A stretch of DNA of 64,000 bases from Streptomyces sp. P3 (lineage in GTDB: Bacteria > Actinomycetota > Actinomycetes > Streptomycetales > Streptomycetaceae), in contig NZ_CP028369.1 of NCBI RefSeq assembly GCF_003032475.1, positions 8,122,001-8,186,000 of the forward strand, given 5' to 3'. Every line of letters begins with the position of its first letter. Position 1 is the stretch's first letter. Shown in pieces: positions 54,497 through 63,713 of the stretch. Position numbers and translations under genes: made by a program. Below the pieces are notes generated by a model that saw only the letters and a list, made by a program, of their open reading frames with translations, was not told the origin of the DNA and did no database searches.

Positions 54497-55455
54497 CAGC
54501 TCACCCATCCTCGGAGTTCGGCCATGCGCTCGGCCGTCCGCAGGGCGGCGGAGGTCATGATGTCGAGATTGCCGGCGTATTCCGGCAGGTAGTGGCCCGC
54601 GCCGCGGACCTGCAGGAAGCAGGTGACCTGCGTGCCCGTCACGTGACGGCCCAGGTGCGGGATCCACACCTCGTGCAGGGCGTCGAACTGCACGTCCTGC
54701 ACGAGTTCGTAGCCGGGCACGTATTCCTGGACGTCCCGCACGGTCTGCCGCACCGAGTCCTCGATGGCCTCGAGGGTGCCGGCCGTGGCGTCCTCGACGA
54801 CGCAGAAGACGGTGTTGCGCATCACCACCGGCGGGTCGGCCGGGTTGAGCACGATGACGGCCTTGGCCGTGTCGGCGCCCGCGACCTCGCGCAGCGCCCG
54901 GCCGGTGGTCTCGGTGAACTCGTCGATGTTGGCACGGGTGCCGGGGCCGGCGGAACGGGAGGAGAGGGAGGCCACGATCTCGGCGTAGGCCACCGGGACC
55001 ACCCGGGAGACGGCCGCGGCGATGGGTACGGTGGCCTGCCCGCCGCAGGTGACCATGTTGACGTCCTCGGCGGTGAGGTGCTTCTCCAGGTTCACTGAGG
55101 GAACCGTGAGGGGACCCGACGCGGCCGGAGTGAGGTCGATGATCAGCTTGCCGTGTTCGCGGCAGACTTCGGCATGGCGGGTGTGGGCGCCGGCCGAGGT
55201 CGCGTCGAACACGATGCGGACATCGGCGAACTCGTCCATCGCGGCGAGACCGTCGATCCCCTCGTGGGTGGTGGCCACATCCAGGCGCCGGGCGCGGGCG
55301 AGGCCCTCGGAGGCCGGGTCGATACCCGCCATGGCCGCCGTCCGCAGGGTCTCCGACTGCCGGAGCACCTTGATCATCAGGTCGGTTCCGATGTTTCCCG
55401 AGCCCAGGATGGCGACCTTGACGCCGCCGGCCGCGGTCGCGGCTTCGGTGCTCAT
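54496..55455 (-). CDS. Acetaldehyde dehydrogenase (acetylating)
   Basis: A 319-residue NAD-dependent enzyme making acetyl-CoA from acetaldehyde and Co[19 protein letters not shown] is the NAD-binding motif, and [18 protein letters not shown] carries the catalytic cysteine. It forms a bifunctional complex with the adjacent aldolase, so the toxic aldehyde is channelled. It overlaps both neighbours by four bases. Confidence 0.93.
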   Translation of the reverse strand: MSTEAATAAGGVKVAILGSGNIGTDLMIKVLRQSETLRTAAMAGIDPASEGLARARRLDVATTHEGIDGLAAMDEFADVRIVFDATSAGAHTRHAEVCREHGKLIIDLTPAASGPLTVPSVNLEKHLTAEDVNMVTCGGQATVPIAAAVSRVVPVAYAEIVASLSSRSAGPGTRANIDEFTETTGRALREVAGADTAKAVIVLNPADPPVVMRNTVFCVVEDATAGTLEAIEDSVRQTVRDVQEYVPGYELVQDVQFDALHEVWIPHLGRHVTGTQVTCFLQVRGAGHYLPEYAGNLDIMTSAALRTAERMAELRGWVS

Positions 55456-56297
55456 ACGTTCTCCTCGATCCGCGACTCGACACTGCCGAGTCCATCCAGT
55501 TCCAGGCGGTACCGGCCACCGCCGGTGATCTCCACCATCGGGCCCAGGGCACCGGACATCACCACGTCACCGGCGCGCAGGGGCTGCCCCCGTCGGGCCA
55601 GCTCGCGGGCCAGCCAGGTGACGGCGACGACTGGAGAACCGAGGCAGGCGTGGCCCGCGCCGAAGGAGACGGGCTCCTCGTCCCGGTACAGCGTCATCCC
55701 GACCTGGGCCAGGTCGAGGCCGTTCAGGGTGTGCGGGACGGTACCCAGCACGACGGCGCCGCTGGAGGCGTTGTCGGCGACGCTGTCGGCGATGGTCAGG
55801 TCCCACCGGCTGATGCGGGAGTCCACGATCTCGATGGCCGGCAGGACGAAGGCGGTGGCCCGCAGGACGTCCGCGACAGTGGCGCCCGGCAGGTCCAGGT
55901 CGCTGCCGAGGACGAAGGCGATCTCTCCTTCGGCGCGCGGCTGCAGGAAGCGGTCCAGCGCCACGGGCTCACCGTGGGCGAACACCATGTCGTCGAAGAG
56001 CATCCCGAAGTCGGGTTCGAAGACGCCGAACTGCTCCTGCACGGCGGGCGCGGTCAGGCCGATCTTGGCGCCGACGCGGCGTGCTCCCGCGGCCGTCCGC
56101 GCGGCGGCCAGGCGGCGCTGCACCTCATACGCGGCGTCGATGCCGGTGTCGCCGAGCAGGTCGCGTACGGGTGCGCAGGGCGTTCGGGTCGCCGCAGCGC
56201 CGGTCAGGCGGGACACGGCGGCCTCGATCGCGTCGCCGGGGCCGTCTCCGGCCCGCCGGCCCACGGCGTCGGGGTGGGTGTCGATGTCGGTCGTCAC
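55452..56297 (-). CDS. 2-Oxopent-4-enoate hydratase (MhpD-like)
   Basis: A 281-residue hydratase of the FAH-like group adding water to 2-hydroxypenta-2,4-dienoate. [34 protein letters not shown] and [16 protein letters not shown] line the metal site. The N-terminal ~30 residues are polar and probably flexible. The GTG start overlaps the stop of the aldehyde dehydrogenase gene (GTGA). Confidence 0.9.
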   Translation of the reverse strand: MTTDIDTHPDAVGRRAGDGPGDAIEAAVSRLTGAAATRTPCAPVRDLLGDTGIDAAYEVQRRLAAARTAAGARRVGAKIGLTAPAVQEQFGVFEPDFGMLFDDMVFAHGEPVALDRFLQPRAEGEIAFVLGSDLDLPGATVADVLRATAFVLPAIEIVDSRISRWDLTIADSVADNASSGAVVLGTVPHTLNGLDLAQVGMTLYRDEEPVSFGAGHACLGSPVVAVTWLARELARRGQPLRAGDVVMSGALGPMVEITGGGRYRLELDGLGSVESRIEENV

Positions 56298-57769
56298 AGC
56301 TGCACGCACACGTTCGTCGGCTCGGTGTAGAAGTGGAGCGAGGAGGCGCCGCCCTCCCGGCCGATACCGGACAGCCCGGCACCGCCGAACGGCGAGCGCA
56401 GATCGCGCAGGAACCAGGTGTTGACCCAGGCCATGCCCACCTCCATGCGCTGGGCGACCCGGTGACCGCGACGCAGGTCGTTGGTCCACACCGCGGCGGC
56501 GAGACCGTAAGGGGTGTCGTTGGCCAGGGCGACGGCCTCCTCCTCGGTGTCGAAGGGGATGAGGGCGGCGACGGGTCCGAAGATCTCCTCGCGTACGGGG
56601 CGGTCGGCGTTGGTCAGCCCGGTCCACAGGGTGGGTTCGATCCACGCGCCGCCGTCGAGGTCCGGCCCGAGGTGCGGTGTCCCGCCCCCGGCGACCACCT
56701 TGGCGCCGGCGGCTTCGGCCAGGTCGAAGTAGCGCAGCACCTTGCGCCGGTGCTCGTGGGAGATCAGCGGGCCGGTGGTGGTGCGGGTGCTGAGCGGGTC
56801 GCCGAGCCGCAGCCGGGCGGCCCGCTCGGCCAGGCCGTCCACGATGTCCGTGAACACCGCCCGGTGGACGTAGAGCCGCTCGGTGCACAGACACACCTGA
56901 CCGGTGTTGGTGAAGACCGACCGGGAGAGGCCGTCGAGTGCCTCCTCGACGTCGACGTCGTCGAAGACGATCGCGGCGTTCTTGCCGCCGAGTTCGAAGG
57001 ACACCGGGCGAACGCCGGGCGCCGCCGCCCGCATCACCTCGGTTCCGGTGGCGGACGATCCGGTGAACGTGATGCCGTCCACGCCCGGATGGGTCACCAG
57101 GAACTCGCCCGCGGAGCCGGCGCCGAAGCCGTGCACGACGTTGTAGGCCCCGGCGGGCAGACCGGCGTCGGCCAGCACCTCGGCCAGCAGGGTGGCGGTG
57201 GACGGGGTTTCCTCACTGGGCTTGACGACCACCGCGTTGCCGCAGGCGAGCGCGGGGGCGACCTTCCAGGTGAGCAGCAGCAGGGGCAGATTCCACGGCA
57301 CGATCACGGCCACCACGCCCAGCGGCTTGCGCACCGCGTAGTTCAGGGCGCGGCGCCCGTCCGGCAGGTCGGTGAGGTACGAGTCCTGGCCGGCGGCGGC
57401 CACGATGTCGGCGAACGCGCGGAAGTTGGCGACAGCGCGGGTGACGTCGAGTTCCCTGGCCTCCGTCACGGGCTTGCCCGTGTCGCCGACCTCCGCGGCC
57501 ACGAACTCCTCGAAGCGCTCCTCGATCAGGTCGGCGGCCCGGCACAACAGCGCCGTGCGCTCCCGGACGGGAGTATCGGCCCAGCCGTCCTCCAGTGCGC
57601 CACGGGCCGAACGGACCGCGCGGTCCACCAGGGCCCGGTCCGCCTCGTGCACGGTGGCCATCGGCGTGCCGGTGGCCGGGTTGGTCTTGGTGAAGCAGTG
57701 TTCGGGGTCGGCTTCGGCGAAGGTGCCGCCGACGAAGTTGCGGATGACGGGCACGGTTTCAGTGGGCAT
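56294..57769 (-). CDS. nbaE: 2-Aminomuconate 6-semialdehyde dehydrogenase
   Basis: A 491-residue NAD-dependent aldehyde dehydrogenase of the hydroxymuconic-semialdehyde type. Catalytic residues are in SFELGGKNAAIVFDD (Glu) and NTGQVCLCTERLYVH (Cys). VPWNLPLLLLTWKVAPALA and FTGSSATGTEVM bind NAD. GGAGG precedes the ATG. It oxidises the semialdehyde before it can cyclise to picolinate, directing flux to central metabolism. Confidence 0.9.
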   Translation of the reverse strand: MPTETVPVIRNFVGGTFAEADPEHCFTKTNPATGTPMATVHEADRALVDRAVRSARGALEDGWADTPVRERTALLCRAADLIEERFEEFVAAEVGDTGKPVTEARELDVTRAVANFRAFADIVAAAGQDSYLTDLPDGRRALNYAVRKPLGVVAVIVPWNLPLLLLTWKVAPALACGNAVVVKPSEETPSTATLLAEVLADAGLPAGAYNVVHGFGAGSAGEFLVTHPGVDGITFTGSSATGTEVMRAAAPGVRPVSFELGGKNAAIVFDDVDVEEALDGLSRSVFTNTGQVCLCTERLYVHRAVFTDIVDGLAERAARLRLGDPLSTRTTTGPLISHEHRRKVLRYFDLAEAAGAKVVAGGGTPHLGPDLDGGAWIEPTLWTGLTNADRPVREEIFGPVAALIPFDTEEEAVALANDTPYGLAAAVWTNDLRRGHRVAQRMEVGMAWVNTWFLRDLRSPFGGAGLSGIGREGGASSLHFYTEPTNVCVQL

Positions 57770-57930
57770 GGGGTGCCTCCAGCGGGGCGGGCGCCGCGGT
57801 GGTCCGGAGGGAGCCGGATGCGTGATCGAGCCGCATCGGCCTGCGGTGGCCGGTCGTCGGCGGTGAGTGCGGGGTGCTGCCTCCGGCGGCTGTCCTGTCC
57901 GTCCGGAGCTCCGGTGGGAGGAACGGCTGA

Positions 57931-59400
57931 TCACGCATCGACGGCCTCCTCGCTCGGCGCGGCCGTCGTGTGGCGGTCCACCACGTGGCGCACCTTGAGG
58001 GCGTACACCAGCAGCAGGGCGAGGGTGAAGCCGGTGCCGACCCAGGCGGCCTGCGCCATCACGGGCACCACGGCGGCGGTCGCGGCCACCGCCAGCACAC
58101 CCGCGATACCGGCCCAGGCCGTCCACGCCCCGCCCCACACCCGCAGGCCCTGCCCCGTCGCCGGGGCGTCGGAGCGACGGAAGGCGAGATAGGAGGCGAG
58201 GATCAGCAGCCACACCAGGAGGACGGAGAAGATGGCGACGGAGACCAGCACGTTGAAGACGCTGTCGACCCCGAAGGCGGCGAGCAGGGCTGCCGCGACG
58301 ATGCCGGCGGCGGAGACCACCAGGGCCCGCACCGGCACTCCGCGGGTGTCCACACGGGCCAGCACAGCGGGGGCGCATCTGTCGTGGCCGAGCGAGTGCA
58401 GGAAGCGGCTGGCCGCGTAGAGCTGGGCGTTGGCCGAGGAGATCGCCGCGATCAGCACGATGGCGTTGGTCAGTGAGGCGGCGGCAGGAATGCCGATCTG
58501 GCTGAAGACGCGGACGAACGGGCTGCCGGTGATGCTCCCGTCGCCGCCTGCGGTGTCCCGCCACGGCACCAGGGTGACGATGATGCCGATGGACAGGACG
58601 TAGAACAGTCCGAGGCGCCAGACGAGCGCGCGCATCGCGGTGCGGATGGACCGCGTGGGGTCGGTCGTCTCCGCCGCCGAGATGGAGGTGGTCTCGAAGC
58701 CCACGAAGGCGAACATCACGACGGACAGGGCCGCCCAGACGGCCTGAGGTCCGTGTGGGAAGAAGCCGCCGTCGGAAGTGAGGTTTCCCAGTCCCGCGGC
58801 CGGTGTGTGCGGCAGCCCGACGAACACCAGCAGCAGACCCGCGGCGATGAACACCACGACCGCGGTCACCTTCACGCTCGAGAGCCAGAACTCCGCGAAG
58901 CCGAAGGACTTGACGCTGACGATGTTGATCCCCAGTACCAAGGCGGCCACGGCCGCGATGAGCAGGAGCATCGGGGCCTGCGGCCACCAGTAGCGGATGT
59001 AGATCGCCGCTGCCACCACCTCGCCGCCGATGGCCACCGTGGTCCCGGCCCAGAACAGCCATCGGACGAGGAAGCCCGCCCACGGGCCGAGGTAGAGGTG
59101 GGCGATGGTTCCGAAGGTGCCGCGCACGGGATGGACGATGGTCATCGCGCCCAGCACCCGGGCGATGATGGCGACGAGTACCGCACCGGCGATGTAGGAC
59201 AGGATCACGGCGGGACCGGCTGTGCCGATGGCCGAGCCGGATCCCAGGAAGAGGCCGGTGCCCAGGGCACAGCCCAGGCCGATCATGGTGGTCTGGCGGT
59301 GGGTGAGTGAACGGGTGAGCTCGTCCGTGGGCTGCCGGTCACCGTGTGCGGTCGGGGGCGGTCCCTGCGGGATGGGCGTCACGTTGCCTGTGCGGGTCAT
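57931..59400 (-). CDS. APC-family amino acid permease
   Basis: A 489-residue permease with about 12 membrane helices. SLTHRQTTMIGLGCALGTGL and FLGSGSAIGTAGPAVILSYI are typical of the amino acid-polyamine-organocation family. WAALSVVMFAFVGFETTSIS is the conserved mid region. Its start overlaps the kynureninase stop. Context suggests uptake of tryptophan or kynurenine; specificity cannot be read directly. A 161-bp gap follows before the dehydrogenase gene. Confidence 0.88.
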   Translation of the reverse strand: MTRTGNVTPIPQGPPPTAHGDRQPTDELTRSLTHRQTTMIGLGCALGTGLFLGSGSAIGTAGPAVILSYIAGAVLVAIIARVLGAMTIVHPVRGTFGTIAHLYLGPWAGFLVRWLFWAGTTVAIGGEVVAAAIYIRYWWPQAPMLLLIAAVAALVLGINIVSVKSFGFAEFWLSSVKVTAVVVFIAAGLLLVFVGLPHTPAAGLGNLTSDGGFFPHGPQAVWAALSVVMFAFVGFETTSISAAETTDPTRSIRTAMRALVWRLGLFYVLSIGIIVTLVPWRDTAGGDGSITGSPFVRVFSQIGIPAAASLTNAIVLIAAISSANAQLYAASRFLHSLGHDRCAPAVLARVDTRGVPVRALVVSAAGIVAAALLAAFGVDSVFNVLVSVAIFSVLLVWLLILASYLAFRRSDAPATGQGLRVWGGAWTAWAGIAGVLAVAATAAVVPVMAQAAWVGTGFTLALLLVYALKVRHVVDRHTTAAPSEEAVDA

Positions 59401-60695
59401 GTCGTCTCCGGTACGGCGTGGGCCAGCGCGTTGGCCACCCGCCAGCAGTCGTGGAAGGTTGAGTACAGCGGCACCGGAGCCAGCCGGATGATGTCCGGCT
59501 CGCGGGCGTCGGCGATAACTCCGTGCTCGTGGCGCAGCGTCCGGGCGAGATCGGCTGCCGTCGTACCGCCGACGCGCAGCGACAGCTGGGAGCCTCGGCG
59601 CCGCGGGTCCCTGGGGGTGATCACCGTCAGCGGACGGGTCGCGGTGACCTCGTCGAGCAGCCCCTCCAGGTATCCGGTCAGCTTCTCGCTGCGCTTGCGC
59701 AGCGCCACCATGCCGACGGTGTCGAAGATCTGCAGGGAGGTGCGCACGGGTCCCATGGCGAGGACCGGCGGGTTGGAGATGGCCCACGCGTCGGCCGTGG
59801 CGGGCGGGCTGGAGACCGGCTCCATCAGGAACCGGGTGGCGGCGTCGGTGCTCCACCACCCCTCGAAGCGGTGCAGGGTGCGGTCGGTGACATGCCGTTG
59901 GTGGATGAAGACCCCGGAAAGGGCCCCCGGGCCGGAGTTGAGGTACTTGTAGGAGCACCAGGCGGCGAAGTCGACGTTCCAGTCGTGCAGATGGAGCGGG
60001 ACGTTGCCGGCCGCATGGGCCAGGTCCCAGCCGACCGTCGCGCCTGCGGCGTGCCCGGCGGCGGTGATGGCGGGGATGTCCATCAGCTCGCCCGTGAGGT
60101 AGTTGACGCCGCCCAGCAGCACCAGCGCCACGGTGTGTCCCTGGCGGTCGAGGAAGTCGACGACGTCCTCCGTGCGCAGGCAGTCCTCTCCCGGGCGCGG
60201 ACGCAGCCTGATGACCGCCTCGTCCGGGTCGAGTCCGCGGAACCGTACGTGGCTGCGCACGGCGTAGCTGTCGGAGGGGAAGGCGCTGTCCTCGATCACG
60301 ATGTGGGTGCGCTCGCCCCGGGGGCGGTAGAAGGAGACCATCAGCAGATGCAGGTTCACCGTCAGGGAGTTCATGACGACGGTCTCTTCGGGCAGCGCCC
60401 CGACCAGACGTGCGGCCGGCTCGGTCAGCAGCCGGTGGTAGCCGAACCACGGGCGGCCGGCGTCGTGGTGGCCCTCGACGCCGAAGCGGCTCCAGTCCGC
60501 CAGGTCTTCGACCAGTTCGGTCCGGGTGGCCTTCGGCTGCAGGCCGAGGGAGTTGCCCGCGAAGTACGCCGTCTCGGGGTATCTGCCGCCGTCGGCGGGC
60601 GGTATGTGGAACAACTCCCGGTGGCCCGGCAGGGCTTCGTCGAGTTGGTGGGCCTCGCCTTCCGAGGCGGTCAGGTGAGTGAGCAAGGTGTGCAC
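59397..60695 (-). CDS. kynU: Kynureninase
   Basis: A 432-residue PLP enzyme cutting (3-hydroxy)kynurenine to (3-hydroxy)anthranilate and alanine. The PLP lysine is in AAWCSYKYLNSGPGALSG, with VGWDLAHAAGNVPLHLHDWN and YFAGNSLGLQPKATRTEL as further signatures. The GTG at 60695 has GAGGAA only two bases away, so a TTG three codons in (60686) may be the real start. Specificity for the 3-hydroxy substrate is implied by the downstream 3-hydroxyanthranilate dioxygenase. Confidence 0.92.
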   Translation of the reverse strand: MHTLLTHLTASEGEAHQLDEALPGHRELFHIPPADGGRYPETAYFAGNSLGLQPKATRTELVEDLADWSRFGVEGHHDAGRPWFGYHRLLTEPAARLVGALPEETVVMNSLTVNLHLLMVSFYRPRGERTHIVIEDSAFPSDSYAVRSHVRFRGLDPDEAVIRLRPRPGEDCLRTEDVVDFLDRQGHTVALVLLGGVNYLTGELMDIPAITAAGHAAGATVGWDLAHAAGNVPLHLHDWNVDFAAWCSYKYLNSGPGALSGVFIHQRHVTDRTLHRFEGWWSTDAATRFLMEPVSSPPATADAWAISNPPVLAMGPVRTSLQIFDTVGMVALRKRSEKLTGYLEGLLDEVTATRPLTVITPRDPRRRGSQLSLRVGGTTAADLARTLRHEHGVIADAREPDIIRLAPVPLYSTFHDCWRVANALAHAVPETT

Positions 60696-60745
60696 TTCCT
60701 CAGATGTCTAGCGGTGGACCGGCGCGGCCGGACCGGGCGGTGTGG

Positions 60746-60778
60746 CCGTTCGCGTGGACTGCGGGCCGACGCGAACGG
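60746..60778 (-). terminator. Hairpin between formamidase and kynureninase genes
   Basis: CCGTTCGCGT and ACGCGAACGG form a perfect ten-pair stem with a 13-base loop in the 115-bp gap. It may partly terminate the first two-gene segment or mark a separate promoter for kynureninase. Confidence 0.5.
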
Positions 60779-60810
60779 CGGATCTGGATGGACCAGGTGG
60801 GCGGCAGGCC

Positions 60811-61692
60811 TTACGTGGACGGCAGGCCCAGCAACCGGCGCATCTCGGCGTGCACCCGGGTGGAGGGTGTGCCGAGTTCCATGGGTGAGTCGAAGTGGTT
60901 GCGTCCGGGCTGCTCGAAGGCGGTGACGTGGCACCCCAGCCGGCGCAGATGCGCCGCGTACAGAGAGGACTGCCGCTTGAACTCGTCCGTCTCATGCTCT
61001 CCCCAGGCGATCACCACGGGGCAACGCACGCCGGTCAGGAACAGGGGGCTGCAGTCCCGGACTTCGCCGGCGTCGATGCGGACGACGTCGTTGACGTAGG
61101 TCTGTCGCACCGGGGCCAGGTCGTAGATGCCGCCGAACAGCACGGCGCCCGCGACAGGGGCGTCGGGCAGGCCCCATCGGCGCCAGCGCGTGGCGAGCAG
61201 CATGGCGGCCAGATGGGCCCCGGCCGACGACCCGGCGACCACGATCCGCCCGGGGTCGATACGGTGGTCGGCCGCGCGGTGCCACAACCAGGCGAAGGCC
61301 CTGCGCACCTGGTCGACGATGTCCGAGAGCCTGGCCCGCGGGGCCAGCGTGTAGTCCGGCGTCGCGTAGACAGCGCCCGCCTCCACCAGGGCGGGAGCCG
61401 GGAACGCGGAGTCCTCCTTCGACAACTGCTGCCAGTACCCGCCGTGCACGAAGAACAGGGCGGGCCGGGTGTCCTTGCCCGATCCCGAGGGACCGTAGAC
61501 ATCCAGCAGGTCGTCGGGGGCCGGCCCGAAACGAGAGTCTCGACGGGCCACGGGGGCCAGCTCGTGCCGAGCCAGACGACTGCTCTCGGCGTAGTCGTCC
61601 AGGAACGGCTGGATGTCGCCCACCAGGCTGCTGGGGGAGTACTGGGCGTCCAACTGCGCCTGGTCGAAGTTCCCGTACACCCGCGCCGTCAC
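60811..61692 (-). CDS. kynB: Kynurenine formamidase (alpha/beta hydrolase)
   Basis: A 293-residue alpha/beta hydrolase. FFVHGGYWQQLSKEDSAF is the oxyanion HGGYW motif of arylformamidases, GSSAGAHLAAMLLATR the nucleophile elbow, and GRNHFDSPMELG the catalytic histidine. It hydrolyses N-formylkynurenine to kynurenine. It is the animal-type fold, not the metal-dependent KynB fold, so the symbol reflects function only. The GTG overlaps the stop of the dioxygenase gene (GTGA). Confidence 0.85.
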   Translation of the reverse strand: MTARVYGNFDQAQLDAQYSPSSLVGDIQPFLDDYAESSRLARHELAPVARRDSRFGPAPDDLLDVYGPSGSGKDTRPALFFVHGGYWQQLSKEDSAFPAPALVEAGAVYATPDYTLAPRARLSDIVDQVRRAFAWLWHRAADHRIDPGRIVVAGSSAGAHLAAMLLATRWRRWGLPDAPVAGAVLFGGIYDLAPVRQTYVNDVVRIDAGEVRDCSPLFLTGVRCPVVIAWGEHETDEFKRQSSLYAAHLRRLGCHVTAFEQPGRNHFDSPMELGTPSTRVHAEMRRLLGLPST

Positions 61693-62858
61693 GGCAGCAA
61701 CCGTTCGGTGGTCTCCTCACGCGACTTCCTCAGGAAGCTGACGAAATCACTGCCGCCGGTGCCCTTGGCGGTCTCCTCGTCGCGCTGGAACCGCTTGATG
61801 TAGCGCCCGGTGATGCCGATGTGCTGGGCCCTGAGCCGGACGAGGGACTCCACCGCCCCGTTGTAGGCGACGCACAGTCGCGGAGAGATGCTGCGATGCC
61901 GCTCGACATAGCCGCGTACCGACGGGCCGGCCTCCAGGTCCTCGAGGAAACGTCGGTGCGGCGCGGGCATGTACGCGCGCATGCCGCTCAGGAATCCCGC
62001 CGTCGTCTCGTGCTCGTGCGGGATGTCGAGTCCGGCGTCGAAGGCCTGGATGAGGGAGCTCTGCGCGGCGCTCCCGCCGGCCAGGACCAGCGGCTCCCGG
62101 TCCACGCCCTCGAACCGTAGTCCCGGCGCGGACCAACCTGTGAGGAACGGCCTGATCCGGTGGTAGAAGACGTAGTGGTCGCACCAGCGCTCCACGTCGA
62201 GGAACGCGTCCGTCACCTGGTCGACGACAACGCGGATGCCGAGCAGCGCCTTGGTGAGAAGGGCATGGTCATCGGCCGCCACGGCATGCTGCGCCTGCAC
62301 CAGCAGGGGCAGCCCTGGGGCGCCGGCGAGCTCGACACCCACCGTCGCCAGGTAGAACCACTTCTCGTCGACACCGCCGAGGAACGTCACCTGGGTGTCG
62401 ATGTTGGACATGCTCAGCGGTTCACCGGCGTCGATGCGCCGCCAGTTGTTCAGGACGATGGAGCCGTGGGCGACGATCGGAGCCCGGTCCAGCTCCCGGG
62501 CGAGTGTGTGCAGGGGCCGCGCCACCGGCGCCGGAAGCGTGTCCACGGGGCTCTCGGCGCCCCAGACGTACGCGTTCGCCAGACAGCACAGCAACAGCAT
62601 GGCCCGCTCCTGCTCCCCCGCCGACCGGAGCCGGTCCGGAGTCAGGACGGGCAGCGACTCCACCGCCGGGCGCAGACGTCCGGTCATGATCAGGGCCGCG
62701 ATGTTCCGGCCGAGCCGTTCCCAGGGCTCGTAGTACAGGGGCAACGCGTCCACCGGGTCCTCGCCGGGCACGAACCCGCGCTCGGCGTCGATGGCGTACT
62801 CGCTCAGCGTGGCCACCCGGGGCCTGGTAGCCCGGATGCGCGTCGTCTCAGGAATCAC
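61689..62858 (-). CDS. Indoleamine 2,3-dioxygenase-like heme enzyme
   Basis: A 389-residue protein of the indoleamine 2,3-dioxygenase family, which opens the indole ring of tryptophan. FEGVDREPLVLAGGSAAQSS, HETTAGFLSGMRAYMP and APHRRFLEDL are family blocks. RAQHIGITGRYIKRFQ holds the proximal heme histidine, and KGTGGSDFVSFLRKSREET is the conserved C-terminal tail. The GTG at 62858 has GAGGAGG seven bases upstream. It starts the degradation operon in the place usually taken by tryptophan 2,3-dioxygenase. Confidence 0.9.
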   Translation of the reverse strand: MIPETTRIRATRPRVATLSEYAIDAERGFVPGEDPVDALPLYYEPWERLGRNIAALIMTGRLRPAVESLPVLTPDRLRSAGEQERAMLLLCCLANAYVWGAESPVDTLPAPVARPLHTLARELDRAPIVAHGSIVLNNWRRIDAGEPLSMSNIDTQVTFLGGVDEKWFYLATVGVELAGAPGLPLLVQAQHAVAADDHALLTKALLGIRVVVDQVTDAFLDVERWCDHYVFYHRIRPFLTGWSAPGLRFEGVDREPLVLAGGSAAQSSLIQAFDAGLDIPHEHETTAGFLSGMRAYMPAPHRRFLEDLEAGPSVRGYVERHRSISPRLCVAYNGAVESLVRLRAQHIGITGRYIKRFQRDEETAKGTGGSDFVSFLRKSREETTERLLP

Positions 62859-62868
62859 TGCATTGCCT

Positions 62869-62887
62869 CCTCGTGTGCCACACGAGG
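62869..62887. promoter_or_regulatory. Operator-like palindrome at the start of the kynurenine operon
   Basis: CCTCGTGTGCCACACGAGG is a perfect inverted repeat with nine-base arms and a one-base centre, ending ten bases before the first gene and overlapping its ribosome site. A repressor bound here would block transcription or translation of the operon. Confidence 0.65.
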
Positions 62888-63713
62888 TTCGCCCCGCGTA
62901 CCTGGTGGGGCATATGGGCGGCAGCACGAAGCCCAAGCGTTCTGATTGGGCTCGGGCACTACGCCGCTTCCGCTCCGGTCGCGAACGTAGAGGTCAGGGG
63001 CGGCGGGGGAGCATCCCATCGCCGGGTCGGCTCCGCCGTCCCAGTTTCTGCGTGTCCGCGGCCACTCGGGGACTCAGCGCGGGCGTGTGCCATGGGATGG
63101 GACGTTCTCCCCTGCGGCGCACAGGGCGCCATTGCGGGGCAGAACGGCACGGAGCCAAACAGTACGGAGCCGGTCAGGGCCGCTACCGCGAAGACCCTGA
63201 GCCCGGCGGCGAGAAGCGGTCGAAGAAGCAGCGGTCGAAGAAGCGCGGGGGACCACGCTGTCTCGTCGGAGTCGAGGTGGACGAGACGGCGGGGGCGCTG
63301 GTGGGGTCGCCGGTCGGCGCCGTCGGCGACGTCGTCCAGCTCGGTCTGAATCCCCACAGGGGCTCTGGTGCGGGCGGTCACGTGCCGGCACACCCGGTTC
63401 ACCACGACAACGGACTCCATCGTGCGGGCACTGGCCGGTTGGCACGGCAGCACCTGCGCGAGGGACTCACCGTCCGGTTCCCTCTTGACCGTCGCCACTT
63501 GTCAGGGCGCGTCGGCAGGGCCTGCCACGCCCCTCCGGCGTACACGACACTCTCGGACATAGACCCGGACCACGGGCCCAGCGCTACTGAGAATCCGGCA
63601 GCAAGGAGTTGGCGATGCCGGCCGGCCGGGCCTGCGCCGTCTGGTTCCGATCGTAGGGACACATCGACACACGCCGTCCGAACTACCGGTTCGCAGCGGC
63701 TGTGCAGCCGGTC
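62888..63713. other. Upstream region of the kynurenine operon, no gene recognised
   Basis: Several open frames cross this stretch, but none has a family motif, ribosome site or convincing composition. A short direct repeat of GCGGTCGAAGAAGC occurs at about 63213-63243. The operon promoter should lie in the first part. Confidence 0.4.

Noticed and set aside
63213..63243. Short direct repeat GCGGTCGAAGAAGC as a possible CRISPR or regulatory repeat
   Set aside because: Only two copies with almost no spacing and no spacers; no CRISPR array or cas gene is visible in the window.
62959..63498. Possible 179-aa minus-strand gene upstream of the IDO-like gene
   Set aside because: No family motif, no ribosome site, and arginine/proline-rich composition typical of chance frames in GC-rich DNA.
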